A stretch of DNA of 64,000 nt from Dicyema japonicum (GCA_011109175.1 RDEW01000030.1:665937-729936), one strand, 5' to 3'. Numbered from the stretch's first letter, positions 11,900 through 23,006 are shown. Numbers and translations: made by a program. The notes: generated by a model not told the origin, from the sequence alone.

Positions 11900-12400
11900 T
11901 TTTAAAGCCTTAAGACCACCAAGAAAAAAAGAATTAACTCTAAATTAAGTGATCCCAGCCTCCAACATGTCTCCTATTCTCTTCGAATGCTCCGCCATGC
12001 GGCCTAAAAAAACTGAATTAATCTTTTTTAACTTTGTATTTCTTCTCCTTTGCTCTCATCGTTTTACGTGGCATAGAGTGTGTCTACCGCGCTCCCGACA
12101 ATGTTGGATTGGGCAAAGGGGGTCGACACAAGTAGCATCCCAGACCAAAGGTTCCTTTCTTCAATGGGAAACTTGTGATTCTTCCGTCAGTACGTTTTAC
12201 GTCTCCTCTGTCCAAGCCAACAAATTCAAGTATGGCGGGGTATCCCGCAGACTACAAGGTTTCTTGAAAATTCCGTTGATCGCTATATGTCTTGAGAATC
12301 GTCCTGCACTTCTTAGACAAGATGTGCGTGGTGTCCATAACAGTCGACGGTGGCGCCAAATCGGCATTTGTGAGTCTGGCAGACTTATTAATAAATAAAT
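11900..12400 (-). pseudogene. LINE-Z C-terminal fragment abutting a LINE-J tail
   Basis: Minus strand 12400-12000 reads THKCRFGATVDCYGHHAHL, then AGYPAILEFVGLDRGDVKR, the CxC..H finger and GLDR block of LINE-Z, in shifted frames. At 11965-11905 on the same strand lies GGGATCACTTAATTTAGAG, the terminal codons and tail of LINE-J. Two different LINE 3' ends are therefore fused here, by insertion or deletion. Confidence 0.65.
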
Positions 12401-12642
12401 TTAAATGTAATAATAATATCATTAATCACAGACCGTTAACAACTTATTTAAATAACTAAAACTAATGTCAATCATTATCGTTTGAAAATTTCAAATAGAC
12501 TAGATATGTTGGACATTGATGTTATGTTGACCTTTTTATAGGAAGTCATTGATATCAAAAAAACTCCAAGCAAGCCTGAAATGTCATTATTATATGATTT
12601 TACTGATTAGAACAACAGCTAAAGATATTCCATATTTTGGAG

Positions 12643-13447
12643 TCATTGAATTTTTTGGAGTCTCGCTTTTCTTGTTTGGAAAATGTACGCATCTTCACTT
12701 TTAGCAATTTGTGAATTTTCTGGTCTGTAGTATTTATAGGAACTTGGATTTGAAACGACGTTCGATTTCCCTAAACTATCGAATTGATTATAATTATTTC
12801 TAAAATTATAAATTTGATAAAACTTATTCGATTCGCTATCTGCCGATACGAAAAGCCTGTTTTGAGTAGTGATTGGCACAAAAGTTCTCCTCGTAGTTAG
12901 CCTAGGTGTAGTGGTCGTAGTTGGGTTCGGTGTTATAGTTTGTCTTAATTCTGTAAGTTTATTAGTCTGCTCTGTTTGAAGAGTTAGAGGAGAGTGTCTA
13001 TAGTTTATCCGAACGAAGAGGATTTTTTGGTTGGAAAATGTCTTCGTATTGAATATCCACGTGAGGAAGTATCTTCACTAAATGTCTATTTGAATTAGTC
13101 TTAGTCATACTTAGGTAAGGCTGGAGTCGTGGAAAATGCTTCATGGATGTTAAACATCGTCTTCTTAGTTGTCGTAGTAGAGATCTTTTTTTTTCTTTCA
13201 TATTGTTCCATTCTCATTTTACTAATTCTTTCAGTTTGTCTTGTCTTTCAACATCCAGAATTACTTCATTCTTTTGTGCTTTTTCCAGAGCTTCCTTAGC
13301 CAGAGTTTGACGGTGAACTAAGACATTTTGATCCAGCTCCATATTTTCCCGTTTCTCTAATCTATTTTTCTCTCTCTCCATTTTTAGTTTATTCATTTTT
13401 TTCTGTATCAAATCTTCTTTTTTATTTAAATTAGCTGTAGACATCAT
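12643..13447 (-). CDS. charged coiled-coil protein, function unknown
   Basis: A host-type gene I cannot name. From ATG at 13447 it encodes a Lys/Glu/Arg-rich helix (about 80 residues, with KMEREKNRLEKRENMEL). A 20-nt intron restores frame into RISKMRMEQYERKKKIS, then a Thr/Lys run, then EAFSTTPALPK. A 25-nt intron joins HLVKILPHVDIQYEDIF. After an apparent one-base shift near 13000 the frame continues with TPNPTTTTTPRL and a Tyr/Asn-rich C-terminus ending at 12643. The coiled-coil N-terminus suggests a structural or cytoskeletal protein. I see no enzyme motif. Confidence 0.6.
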
Positions 13448-13749
13448 GACTGTCGCTTTAAATTGTAGTTTCGGGATTTTTTCAGTTTATATTTGATTCT
13501 TCGTATTAGGCTACTTTAATTCATTTAAAATAGAAGCAATTGGTTGACGATAAAATAAGTTGCAATTTGGAAATTTACATTTATGGAAGTTTTCATATAC
13601 AATCCACTCTGATTTTCAACCAGAATTTTAAATATCTTAAACGAGGCCAAATACCGAATATATTAAACAAGCCTAAGATTGAAAAAGTTTAATTTTGTTC
13701 GCTTTAAAGAGTCAAACCAACTCTGTCTTGTTATTTAACTTACTAACAG

Positions 13750-14275
13750 TTACCTATACCACAAAAGAAATCGCAGAAGATACTGGGAGTCACTTTTGAT
13801 ACTTTCCTCTGCTTCTCAGCCCATGTGGAATCTATCATATCAACCTGCGCAAAGAAGATCAATTTTGTAAAGGCCTTCCTTTGGAACTGTGGAGGAATTT
13901 ATCCGCCAAGTATCGGGACCCTCTACAAGCAGTATGTCGAGCCAACAATAGGCTATGCATGTGCTTCATGGGGATCTAACTTGTCGGCAACGAACCTAAC
14001 AAAAATTCAAGAGATCCAGTCAAGAGCAAAAAATTACTAGAAAAATATACAGATAAAGAAATTGCCCCCAGAGCACTCGAGTCTATCATAGAGGCAACTG
14101 GAGGCAATTTCAGAAAGAGGAAAGGAAAAAGACCCCCGTCCGTATAGAAAATGCGTGGGATCACGGTCGGAGCATCGAGAAAAAATGGCCCGATTATTGG
14201 AGAGATGCCGGGATCACCTGAATATTAGTTATTCGTTAAGACGGTGTTTCTTTGGCTTAAATAATAATAAAAAAA
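13750..14275 (+). pseudogene. LINE-J ORF2 3' end
   Basis: Reads KILGVTFDTFLCFSAHVESI, KINFVKAFLW, LYKQYVEPTIGYACASWGSN and NLTKIQEIQSRA, the post-RT segment of Jockey/I-type ORF2. A short tail and an AATAATAATAAAA run follow at about 14262-14275. A closely similar fragment is at 45660-45990 and a more distant one at 59220-59480. Frameshifts after about 14040. Confidence 0.8.
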
Positions 14276-14384
14276 ACAGTTGACAACTAATTAAAATCAT
14301 CTCCTCTTACCATCTCGTTAAAGCATACCTTCCAATATCACAAAAGTCTATTAGAACCAGCGAAAGGGAAGAGAACACCTTGTC

Positions 14385-14490
14385 TATGTAGTTGTGAATC
14401 CCTCCAATGGAGTGTAGACCAAATGATCTTTTTTTGTACCACCTTTGGATCGCAGTGGATCACATGACGAAACTTCCTCACATGTGCTAG
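14385..14490 (-). mobile_element. SINE-J fragment
   Basis: The minus strand contains CGTCATGTGATCCACTG and GATCATTTGGTC...CTCCATTGGAGGG, matching the body of SINE-J at 50790-50890. Only about 100 bp remain. Confidence 0.65.
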
Positions 14491-14559
14491 TTCCACAAGT
14501 TGGTTTGAAGCAGAGATGAAATCTTATTAATCCCATGTTTGTGGTCACCCACCATACTT

Positions 14560-14995
14560 TCAAGTTTTTTTCACGGCTGATTGAATGTAAATCCTCATTG
14601 CTTCTTTGGTGGATAGTCTACAATTCTTGAAACATTTTGAGACACTCCATCCAGTCACCAGCGGAATAACCTTAACTTGATAGTGTAGAGAAGAGATAGC
14701 AGGAAGGTACTTGTAACAATTTAACCGGAGAACACTAAACGTCTCCTTAATCAAGGAATACCTTACGGAACGCCACCGAGACTTCCTCAAGATGTCAAAG
14801 TCTCTTGAACATCCTTTCGGGTCGGAAATCAAACTACGCCTGTCCGAGATACGAGAAGAAACCTTCCCCTTTGTGGAGATTAATCCAGGAAGCCAAAACT
14901 AGCCGCAGGAGAAAACCTAGTATGGACTCCGGGATCACTTAATTAGACGATAACTCTTGTCCTCTTTCTTTGGTTCCGGAGTTAATAAAATAAAT
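14560..14995. pseudogene. LINE-J debris with intact 3' tail
   Basis: The last 75 bp (about 14918-14993, + strand) read GACTCCGGGATCACTTAATT, then GATAACTCTTGTCCTCTTT and a GTTAATAAAATAAA end, the LINE-J terminator. The preceding 350 bp lack a clear frame. Confidence 0.55.
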
Positions 14996-15059
14996 TGATT
15001 CCGTACATTCTCCGTACACATATAGAATGCTTATTGCTAATTTATTCTTTTCGAACTTC

Positions 15060-15200
15060 ACTTGTTGTACAACACATAAATCAAATTTTGTGTTTTATTG
15101 GGGACATAACTATCATAGAGGTGGGTATTACTCACCTAGAGTGTTTGCGGACAATGGAGGTGGAGAAGAAGCGTAAGTAGGCTTTTCTCGCAAATAGATT
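15060..15200 (+). pseudogene. LINE-N endonuclease fragment
   Basis: Reads TSLVVQH...then IIEVGITHLECLRTMEVEKK, closely matching the minus-strand LINE-N at 5149-4931 (IIEVGITSQDRLQTVEMEKK). Confidence 0.7.
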
Positions 15201-15689
15201 GTTATTCCCCTTACACGTGATGATATAATTACTAAGTTCCACAGAGGGTAATCGGGAGTAAATAGAAATAGTCACCCCATTATGCAATCAATTGGACTCA
15301 GAATAACTCCCGAAAGTGTGTTTCCTGATTCATGTCGAGCCATTTTGTTAGCCGACTGTGGAAAAGACTAAGAAAATAAGTTAGTGGAATTTTCGCAAGC
15401 AGAAGGAAAAGACATATGAAAAAATGATCGAAGTAATTATTTCTCTGATTTTAGTTTCGTTTTATGGATAAAAAGACATCTCTCAAATTCCACGTTATTC
15501 GCTCAATCATTGAGTCTCTTCACTATTACTCACACTTCAGTTACTAAAGATAAATCAATTCAAATTTTTCCAGATCAAAGCTTATTTAAATTATTTTTTT
15601 CTTGGTTGCGTATGAGTCCCTAAGAAAATACGGTTCCTCAGTGCTAATGATGGGATCACTCGCCGATACAAGATTATCGTATAGAAGTG

Positions 15690-15795
15690 AAGCTTTCAAC
15701 TTTCAACAAAATGGACAGCAGCGAGATTCGAACACTCAACTGTCTGGATTTTATGGGGTACTTATGACAATGATCCATCCAGGTTTTAAAACATG
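15690..15795 (-). mobile_element. tRNA-like SINE fragment
   Basis: The minus strand carries a B-box GTGTTCGAATCTCGCTGCTG, matching the end of the SINE-P tRNA-like head, but no SINE-P tail follows. Confidence 0.4.
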
Positions 15796-15930
15796 ATTTG
15801 CAATAAATGAAATAAATTATTGATTAGATTAAAAAAATAATTTAAAAATAAATATTCTTGATCGTGTTTCTGGTTTGTTTTGTTATTCAATGCCAATATG
15901 AATTAAAATATTAATACTAATTAATAGGAT

Positions 15931-16429
15931 ATGCCAGTTCTCCAATCACTTGTAATTCAAGAACAGGAAGCCGTCAAATCGTACCAAGTCGATCGAGAAA
16001 AGGTTAGTCACACGTCACAATTAGACATGTCCCTCACTCTTGCGAGTTTTTTGTAATATAGCCAGTCACCATCAACTCTCCGACTTTGAAAAGGGCAATC
16101 TTCCTTCAAGTGAGTACAGGATTTACACGTGGTATTGACTTTGTTGGTCATTTTTCAGGAAGGATGCCACTCTCAAGGAGTTGACCTCACTGCTACGGAA
16201 AGTGAAGCCCGAAGTGAGGAGAAGGGACACTGTCATCAAGTTTTTGGAGGTCTATCCCGATTCAAGGAGTTACAGATTCCTTAGCAGAGATTTGGGGACA
16301 ATTATTGTTGGTGAGAACACTGATGGCGATGAAGTGACACTGGAATCGAAAGGATTCCGTATTGGGAACTATATTGACGTCTCCATTACTCCTCCCGGTC
16401 ACATTCCTCCACGACGCAGAAGATTCTAA
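15931..16429 (+). CDS. SAP18: SAP18, Sin3A-associated protein 18
   Basis: Ubiquitin-fold subunit of the Sin3-HDAC and ASAP/PSAP (RNPS1-ACIN1) complexes in transcriptional repression and splicing. Three exons (15931-16002, 16025-16131, 16159-16429) separated by introns of 22 and 27 nt, both GT-AG. The spliced CDS is 450 nt, giving 149 residues against 153 in human. Conserved blocks in order: VDREKTCPSLLRVF, GNLPSSEYRIYTWKDATLKE, LTSLLRKVKPEVRRR, GTIIVGENTDGDEVTLES, FRIGNYIDVSITPPG, then a basic C-terminus RRRRF. The two introns are proven by frame and homology: the first falls inside DREK/TCPS, the second inside YTW/KDAT. No frameshift. This is the cleanest gene in the window and the best single piece of evidence for 22-27 nt introns. 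Confidence 0.97.
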
Positions 16430-16529
16430 CTGTTTTGTTTGTCAATTTGGCATTTTTGTTAATTATATCTAGAATTTTGTTGAATTTAGCTCATCTACAT
16501 AATTAGTGCTCTCTTAACGAGCAAAGTAC

Positions 16530-16765
16530 GTGGTACTACCCGAGGATTTTTTGTCTGTTCCGCTCGCCGGTGAAACAAATTTTTTCTTGAGACGCTGGAA
16601 TTCTTGGGCCGTCTATGGAATCGGATTTCTAAACGAACAGGATATTTCCGTAAGCGCTGCAAGCTATTTGAGCGAATCTCGCTCGCCGTCCTAAGAGGGA
16701 ATAGCCACGCAGTGAAGGCGGCTGATGTATGACCATCGGTTGATTGTTTCTTTAATAATAATACT
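16530..16765 (+). pseudogene. LINE-Z 3' end fragment
   Basis: Two overlapping frames read YVVLPEDFLSVPLAGET and LFERISLAVLRGNSHAVKAA, the last ~60 residues of LINE-Z, then a tail TTTCTTTAATAATAATA. The same DNA segment (GTTATTTGAGCGAATCTCGC) recurs at 24530-24610, 37190-37370 and 60160-60310. Confidence 0.75.
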
Positions 16766-16799
16766 GCACTTAGCGAAGAGTCATATTAGCAATAGCTCC

Positions 16800-17035
16800 T
16801 CCCAAACAAAACACACTATTTTAGGTCATGAACAGTTATCATAACTACTCGATGAGGGAGAACCAAGGAATGTTCTTAGATTATTTTTATGTTGGATGTG
16901 AGTCCTTTTTTAATGATCGGTTGCGTAGTGAGATGTTCGCTGATGACGGCGTAAAGTCAAAGCACCGTAGATACGCGGAACCTTCAGCTGGAATGTACAG
17001 CAGAGAGATTTGACCTAGGGGCCATTAGGCCTTTT
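16800..17035 (-). mobile_element. SINE-P copy, diverged
   Basis: The plus strand shows GATGACGGCGTAAAGTCAAA, GCGGAACCTTCAGCTGGAAT and GAACCAAGGAATGTTC, the SINE-P body in reverse. The tRNA-like head is mostly degraded. Confidence 0.6.
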
Positions 17036-17419
17036 ACCTTCCACTCGTTACACTGATTGTTTCTTTATTCTATTTTAAACTGAGAAATTTATTATTTTTT
17101 TAAATTATTGCAGTTATCTATTATTAGATATGGGTTTGTACATAAAGGTGATCAGAAAACGGTGTTTCTTCTTTATGAGGTATCCGCCAACACCAGCTGC
17201 AGATTTTTGATTGGCAATTTTTGTTGAAAGTATAACTTCTTCCATTATTTACACTTCAAACCACGTGGATTACATGACGTCGGATTTATGGTTTCTTTTT
17301 GATTCGAACAATGTTAAACAATAGAAACAAATCAGACTCTAGCTAGCAGAGACAGTTAACATTGCCACGGATAATGGAAGTTCTATGCGCTGATAGAATC
17401 AACTCCATTTACGGAATCT

Positions 17420-17810
17420 CAAAGTCGCGCTGAGATTATTATTATTGGCACTAATGGTATCTCATAGCTCGTGACAAAACATGTGCAACTTGGAAAATCA
17501 AGCTACTAGTTAGTTTCTTCCATTTTTAGCGACTCTTTGCCATATCCCGTACCTTCCCGTCCCTGAGTCGTCTCCCAATTTCTTTAAGGTCTTCATCAAG
17601 GATGGTCAGTAGAGTTTTCCTTAGTCGACCACAGAAACGTGGAGCGTCCAGAACAGAGTAGTCCTCCATGGCAACATTTGCGGGGATTCCCGGGTCCAGA
17701 CGAAGTACAAATACGTCTCCATCTTGCTTCCAGGATTTCTCTGACATTGAAAGTCAAGAGGGAGAAGTCTAGTCCTTGAATTCCATGTTTTCCAGAGATA
17801 TTGTTCAAGA
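17420..17810 (-). pseudogene. LINE-P 3' end
   Basis: Minus strand reads VLRLDPGIPANVAMEDY, a GRLRKTLLTILDEDL block (the GRPRTTLP block) and GRRLRDGKVRDMA, then a tail ending in TAATAATAATAA (17434-17447 on the plus strand as ATTATTATT). Confidence 0.7.
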
Positions 17811-17899
17811 GTCATGTCACCAACTCAACCAAAGATGGCATTTCCAATTTCACTGATGACTCCTTGCCAATCATTTCACTGATAAAAAGAGCAGAAAAC

Positions 17900-18020
17900 G
17901 TGGATCAAAATTCAATGATTAACTTGAAAAATATGGTAAAAAAATATTTTTCATTTGCGATGAAACTGCAATTATTTATAATAAAAAAAGTTTTGTTGGA
18001 AAAAAGTAAATCATCCAACA
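17900..18020 (+). pseudogene. possible DDE transposase scrap
   Basis: One frame reads FFICDETAIIYNKKSFVGKK. This resembles the 'N-x-DET-x-(I/L)' motif around the first catalytic Asp of Tigger/pogo DDE transposases. Flanks are unrecognisable. Weak. Confidence 0.3.
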
Positions 18021-18349
18021 GATAAAATAAGAAAATAACGTCTCTTGCTTTTTTTATATTGCAGCTACACTAAAGAAAAGTATAAACCACTTATTATTCA
18101 AACTGACCCTCTAGAAAAAAACCCGAATGAAAATGACCAATAGTTAGAAATTCTCTGAATTATGAGCAAACCTAGAGGAAAGGGTTCATTTTAGGCCACG
18201 CCCTGCCTTGAAAAACATCCTCACGCTAATGAAAACAATGATGAACAAAATTGGATTTGTGAGAAATTTATGTCACAAGATCAATCATTTAATTCAAAAT
18301 AGACAAATAATTGTAACAACTAGCAAATCTAAAGTCATCAAAGAGCTAT

Positions 18350-18545
18350 GATGGCCTTATTAATGAGCCTCTTAAAAACATAATACTTTTCGCGAGAGCC
18401 ATAATACTTATATATAGTTCCGCACAGCAGGACACAGACTAAAGCAAAGGTATGATAACTAATCCTAGAAAGGGAACCAAGGAATGTTCTCTACTTCTTT
18501 TTCTTTGGGGGTCTTATATTTTTAAATGCTATCTTCTTATTTTTC
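18350..18545 (-). mobile_element. SINE-P 3' part
   Basis: The plus strand shows CGCGAGAGCCATAATACTTA (tail), CAGGACACAGACT and ACCAAGGAATGTTCTCTACT, the reverse of the SINE-P 3' half. Confidence 0.65.
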
Positions 18546-18570
18546 ACAAATAAAATAATTTAGACAACAA

Positions 18571-20070
18571 TTAGGACGACAGAATGGCAAAGGCGTTACC
18601 TCTGATAATCACCATTTCGAGCTTCTGCCTCAACCAGAGTCCCTTTCGTGGCTCGCACCTTTTTGAGGCGAGTTTGCTTCCAATGTTGTGGAGAAAGGCG
18701 TCAGTCTTCACGCTACAGTTCCAGTTGTCTCCACAGCAATGGGGGCGAAATGGCAATGGTCTCCGAGGGATTCGTACTTATGGATCGTCTTGACCTGGTC
18801 GGCTGCGTCTCCAGAAGAGTACGTTGCCGTCAGCAATCTGGCTTCTGAGAAGGTGTCCACACACGTTGCGATTTTCCGTGGGAGTATGGGAATAACGTCA
18901 TTCCATCCGACCTCTTACCGTCGCCTCTGTCTAAGCCCAATGGTTCCAATTGGGCCGGAAACCCCGCAGCCTTGAGGGCTCGAAAAATGATGTCATTGAG
19001 GGCTGCGTGGCGCGAGGCTCGACCAGCACTTCGTCGGCAAGAGAGTGGATATAAGCCTTTCGTATCAACGTCCCCGCCGCAACGGCATTTGTTTCTCTGG
19101 CATATGTCCAGTGAGTCCAAACTCTTCTGGCAAGCGAAGTTCGACGGGAATTCCAAGTCCAACTCACCCCACAACTTACAAACTCTGTCAAGCTCAGAGT
19201 CCAAAATATGTCCGGTTGCGTTACGTAGGACTGCTTGGGCCAAGCGACTGCAGCTCCCAAGGGATAAAAAGTAGGCAGGCAGGGCGGCTTCAAGGGGGAT
19301 TTCAACCCAATGCCCCCATTTCTCGCAGATAGTTTGCACATTGTCCAGCCCAGATCATCGAATTTGACATTCAGTATTGACTCCGTCGATCGTCTCAGAG
19401 TCCCATCAGTCGACAATAGTGCATTCCGGTGTTCAAAACATGGTGAACATCTCAAATATACATCATCCTCGACATGGAAATACATTTCTTGAGCAAGAAG
19501 AAAGACACATGTGGATCCAAAAATGATACTCTCTTTGTAAAGGCTTCAACTTCATTATTCTTACTGGTAAGGCAGTTTTCCAGCTCGTCGTTTCAGAGAA
19601 GGCAGCCAAGGAAGTGTACCTTGTCCAAGGAGGATATGCTGAAACCTAGATGTAGGGATCTGAATTCTTGGCAGGCAGTGGAAAACTTTGACACTTAAAC
19701 CCAATTCGTTTAGAGCTGGAATGGTTGGAGGAATATCCTGATAAACATTCTCCCATGGGCCAGCTATTATGGCGTCGTCCAAGTACCACAGGTTGAGTTC
19801 ACAGTTTATGTGTCAATTGTCATTGCGAAAAACAAATGCCCTAAAGGGCCTCCCTGCTGAACGCCTGTGCGTGAATAAACGATATCGTTTCCGTAAACTA
19901 AGGCTGAGTCCGTCCCATACGATAAGTGTACAAGTCGGCCAATCTCTGGAGCTCTCTTCCAACAGGTTTCCAAAATACAGTCTCTCCTCAGCGTGTGGAA
20001 GGCATTTGATATATCAAGCTTCAGGCCTAGTCTTTGGGAATTCATTAAAAAATTGACTCGGGGTTTCATT
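18571..20070 (-). pseudogene. LINE-Z, RT to C-terminus, several frameshifts
   Basis: Minus strand, in order: LKLDISNAFHTLRRD, YGTDSALVYGNDIVYSRTGV, QQGGPLGHLFFA (polymerase motif), then YLDDAIIAGPW (YxDD box with Leu) and [20 protein letters not shown]. The C-terminal module follows: [54 protein letters not shown]. Last comes LRQKLEMVIIRGNAFAI near 18600. CxC-x8-(H/Y)-x3-C plus KR(P/S)DG resembles the zinc finger and PD-(D/E)xK restriction-like endonuclease of R2-group elements. Most of ORF2 is present but in about four frames. Confidence 0.8.
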
Positions 20071-20259
20071 GGGACGGAGGCGTACTGCAGTTTTTAAATA
20101 TGATCGAGTCGACTTTGATAATCTGAGTTTTAAACATTTTTGAGGTTACAAATCAGCAATTTCGAACAATATTTTAAACTGAAAAATATTAATTAATTAA
20201 AATTATTTTTTTAATTTAAATTAAAAATTTATTTAAATTTAAACGTGTTTATATATCGC

Positions 20260-21669
20260 ATGGTTGTGCTCAAAAATAGAATTGATTATGAGGATTTAAA
20301 TTTATTACGGATAAAATTGGCCTGTTCTATCAGAACTGGTAAATCCCTGACTATTACTACTGTTCAGCAGGATCTCCGAGGTTAGTAACTTATTTAGATG
20401 TAGATTATGAACTAAGTCTCCTTAAACTCGTGGAAAATCTAACGAACGGGACTTTCATAAAATTCGACAAAAACATGTATTTTTAAAAATTTTATTCTAT
20501 CAGCAAAAAAGCTGAATTTTCATCCGGGATTTCTGATCGGAGGGCATCTTTCTTTTGACTGCGCCAAGTCACGTGGTTTAGGGTACTACCTGCAATTTTT
20601 GTTGATGGTGGTCCCCTTCGTCAAGAATGAGCTGAATCTGACTTAACTGGAGTCACAGACGACCTAACCGATCCATCAGTATAAGTTGGGAGTAACATTA
20701 GGTCGACTATTTGGTTCGCTCCTCACTTCCGATTGTAAACTGTTTTATGTCAGGAAATGACTCGACTATTGGGATTGAAGTGAAAAGAAGGGGAGTGAGT
20801 CCTAATGGAGGAGGTGTCGTTGTTCTGACTTCCTCTCCAACTAGTGTGTTCAAACCACGACAGTTAATTGACTGTGGAAAAATCAAAAGAATTCGTGGAA
20901 TTGCGTTTGTTTTTTTAAACATATTTTATATTTTTTTGTTTTTATAATTAAGTTTTATTCATTTTTTAATTTAAAATTCTATTTAATTTTATTTTTATAA
21001 TTATTTTTTATAAAAAATTTAATCTTAAAATTTATGTGTAGATGGACTGTGAAAGTTTCCCCAGCAATCTCGAATAGAATAATTTTTTCTGCGCGTTCAA
21101 TATTGAATAAATTTATTCCCGATATCTACATAAATACACATCATACAAAGAGTATTTCAAATGAAAAGTATTTTTGCTTTGTTTTCTTTGATGTTCCCCT
21201 GGATTTGGAGTCACATTGTGGGCTCAGACTACTTCGGGAGTCATCTATAGTTCCCATTCATGTTCGAAACCCCGCTTGTCAGATGAAATGCCAGTGGAAA
21301 ATCCAAGTACTCCGGAGGAAGTTGGGCTTGAGGCTGCGAATATGCTAATTTGCGAGATTTTTAAGGTTTTTAGTAATTTATAGCTAAGGGCGGTTGCACT
21401 TGTTCGGGGAATCAGTCTCTGGTATGTTGGATGATGGCGGTCAATCAGGCGGACGTTTCAAGGGCAATAATGTCCCCTCCTACGTCTTTTACGTATTCTT
21501 GATTTGCTAGTTTAGTGTGGGAGCTCTGAGGTTACTTAGGGACTTCTTTGGGGTTGTCTTTAAAATGGAGCGTGTAGAACAGGATGAAGAGGTTGAGCAA
21601 GGTGGTACTAAGTTGAGTTATACTTGTGTGGGAATCGGTTATACCAATTCCAATAGGGAAGTTATTTGA
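20260..21669 (+). CDS. RCL1: RCL1, RNA 3'-phosphate cyclase-like ribosome biogenesis factor
   Basis: Nucleolar partner of BMS1 in early 18S pre-rRNA processing; related to RNA cyclases but inactive as one. From ATG at 20260: NLLRIKLACSIRTGKSLTI, LVENLTNGTFIKF, FHPGFLIGGHLSFDCAKSRG, GYYLQFLLMVVPFVKNEL, VKRRGVSPNGGGVVVL, CGKIKRIRG, VKVSPAISNRI, ARSILNKFIPDIYI, LWAQTTSG, GNQSLVCWM and TKLSYTCVGIGYTNSN to TGA at 21667-21669. Introns are 23, 27, 23, 137 (20905-21041), 26 (21168-21193), 23 and 23 nt. The 137-nt intron is exceptional for this genome, and the 26-nt one would end in TG rather than AG. Two one-base corrections are needed, at a T4 run (20517-20520) and near 20643. Length fits the family (about 373). 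Confidence 0.93.
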
Positions 21670-21959
21670 ATATTACTTTATTTTTATAAAGATTTTTTAG
21701 ATTGTTTATCTGCGTTAGCACCTTATTTTCAGTTATTGATATTCAAAAAACGTATTTAGTAAGTCGCTCTCATGATCGAACGCATTACCTCTTACATTTT
21801 GATGAAAATTAGTTGAATCAGCAACCCCCTCTTCTCGGATTACCCTCCACCTCTTTTTCATCAACGACACGTAAGGAGGAAAGCGACCAGAGTCCTATGA
21901 TTTTTGAGGTTTCCATTTATGTGTTGTTTATGATTTCGTGTACTATATTTAGAATGAGA

Positions 21960-22700
21960 GTTATTCTTCTATCCTGTTAAATATGTTGAGTTTTTTGCTA
22001 GCTAGTTGGAAGCACCACCTATTTCCCATAACCATACGAGTACTTAAGGTTTCGTTTGCCGTACTCTCTAGTATTTTTTCTACTATTTTCTTACGTCTAA
22101 TTTTCCTTTTTGAACGTATGTTCAGCATCTCCCAGAAGTGAGCCAAACTTTTTTATGAACCTACTTTCATCAACCCGCGTGGGCATCTTAGAAACAAAGT
22201 TGATGCCATCCGTATATATTAGTTCTACAAGACGTTCATTTAGGTAACCCAATTCTCTCCGTACGTTGTTAACTCAGCTTCCAAATAAATTGCAAAGAGT
22301 AGTGAAAGTGAGTCACACAGAGGAGTACCTGTCGTAAATTTTTTTGACTACTTTTTTTCTTCTTCACCTTCAGGCATCTGGCAGCAAAAATCATATAATT
22401 CTCGAGAGTAAACATAGTTTTATAGCCATTATTATTTAGTGGGATCGCACATTTTTGAGGTTTCTGTAAAGGAAGTAATATTCCCGTTGAAATTTTAACT
22501 GAACAGTGACTCTTGAATATTTCGTTGACCATAAACAATATTTTTTCAGTCAGTTGTGTCGATGTTTGTGTAGTCTATTCACTATTGATAGGGATACTGA
22601 AAAACCCATTTTATAATGTCGGCAGTCGAATAGTATTATTAACCATTAATTGCTGTTTGTACACCCCCATCCATTTTCACATTCATCTCCGACAGGCATG
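21960..22700 (-). pseudogene. LINE-P reverse transcriptase fragment
   Basis: Minus strand reads FTTGTPLCDSLSLLLFAIYL (GTPQGDSLSPLLFTIYLEA in good copies), then LNERLVELIYTDGINFVS (the YADD box as YTDG, inactive) and LAHFWEMLNIRSKRK. No 3' end of this copy is seen. Confidence 0.65.
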
Positions 22701-22719
22701 ACAAGCTAATTTTGTAAAT

Positions 22720-22935
22720 TCCCAGATCTTTGTATAATGTTCGAAACGATCCCTCTGACAGTGAAATTTGCAATGGAAAACAGAATAGACAAACTGATTA
22801 CTATAAAGAAGACATTACTGAGGTCGAGAACAGAAAATTCTGGAGCAAGCTAACTCTTTCTGTGTTTTTTTGCTGCACATGCTGGGCTATAAATATTATG
22901 GCTCTCGTGAAAGTGCTATTAAAAATAATAATCCT
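22720..22935 (+). pseudogene. LINE-P 3' end
   Basis: NRKFWSKLTLSVFF is followed by the conserved end GCTGCACATGCTGGGCTATA, ATATTATGGCTCTCGTGAAA and AATAATAATCC. Nearly identical to 49150-49215. Confidence 0.75.
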
Positions 22936-23006
22936 TCTTCCAGCAAACCATCTCGCTGGTTGTAGAGTATGACTCTGTTGCGTGGAGATTCGCGCCATCG
23001 GAAACT

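Noticed and set aside
18584-19332. Several plus-strand ORFs of 60-100 codons
   Set aside because: Antisense shadows of the minus-strand LINE-Z, whose zinc finger and endonuclease blocks are clear.
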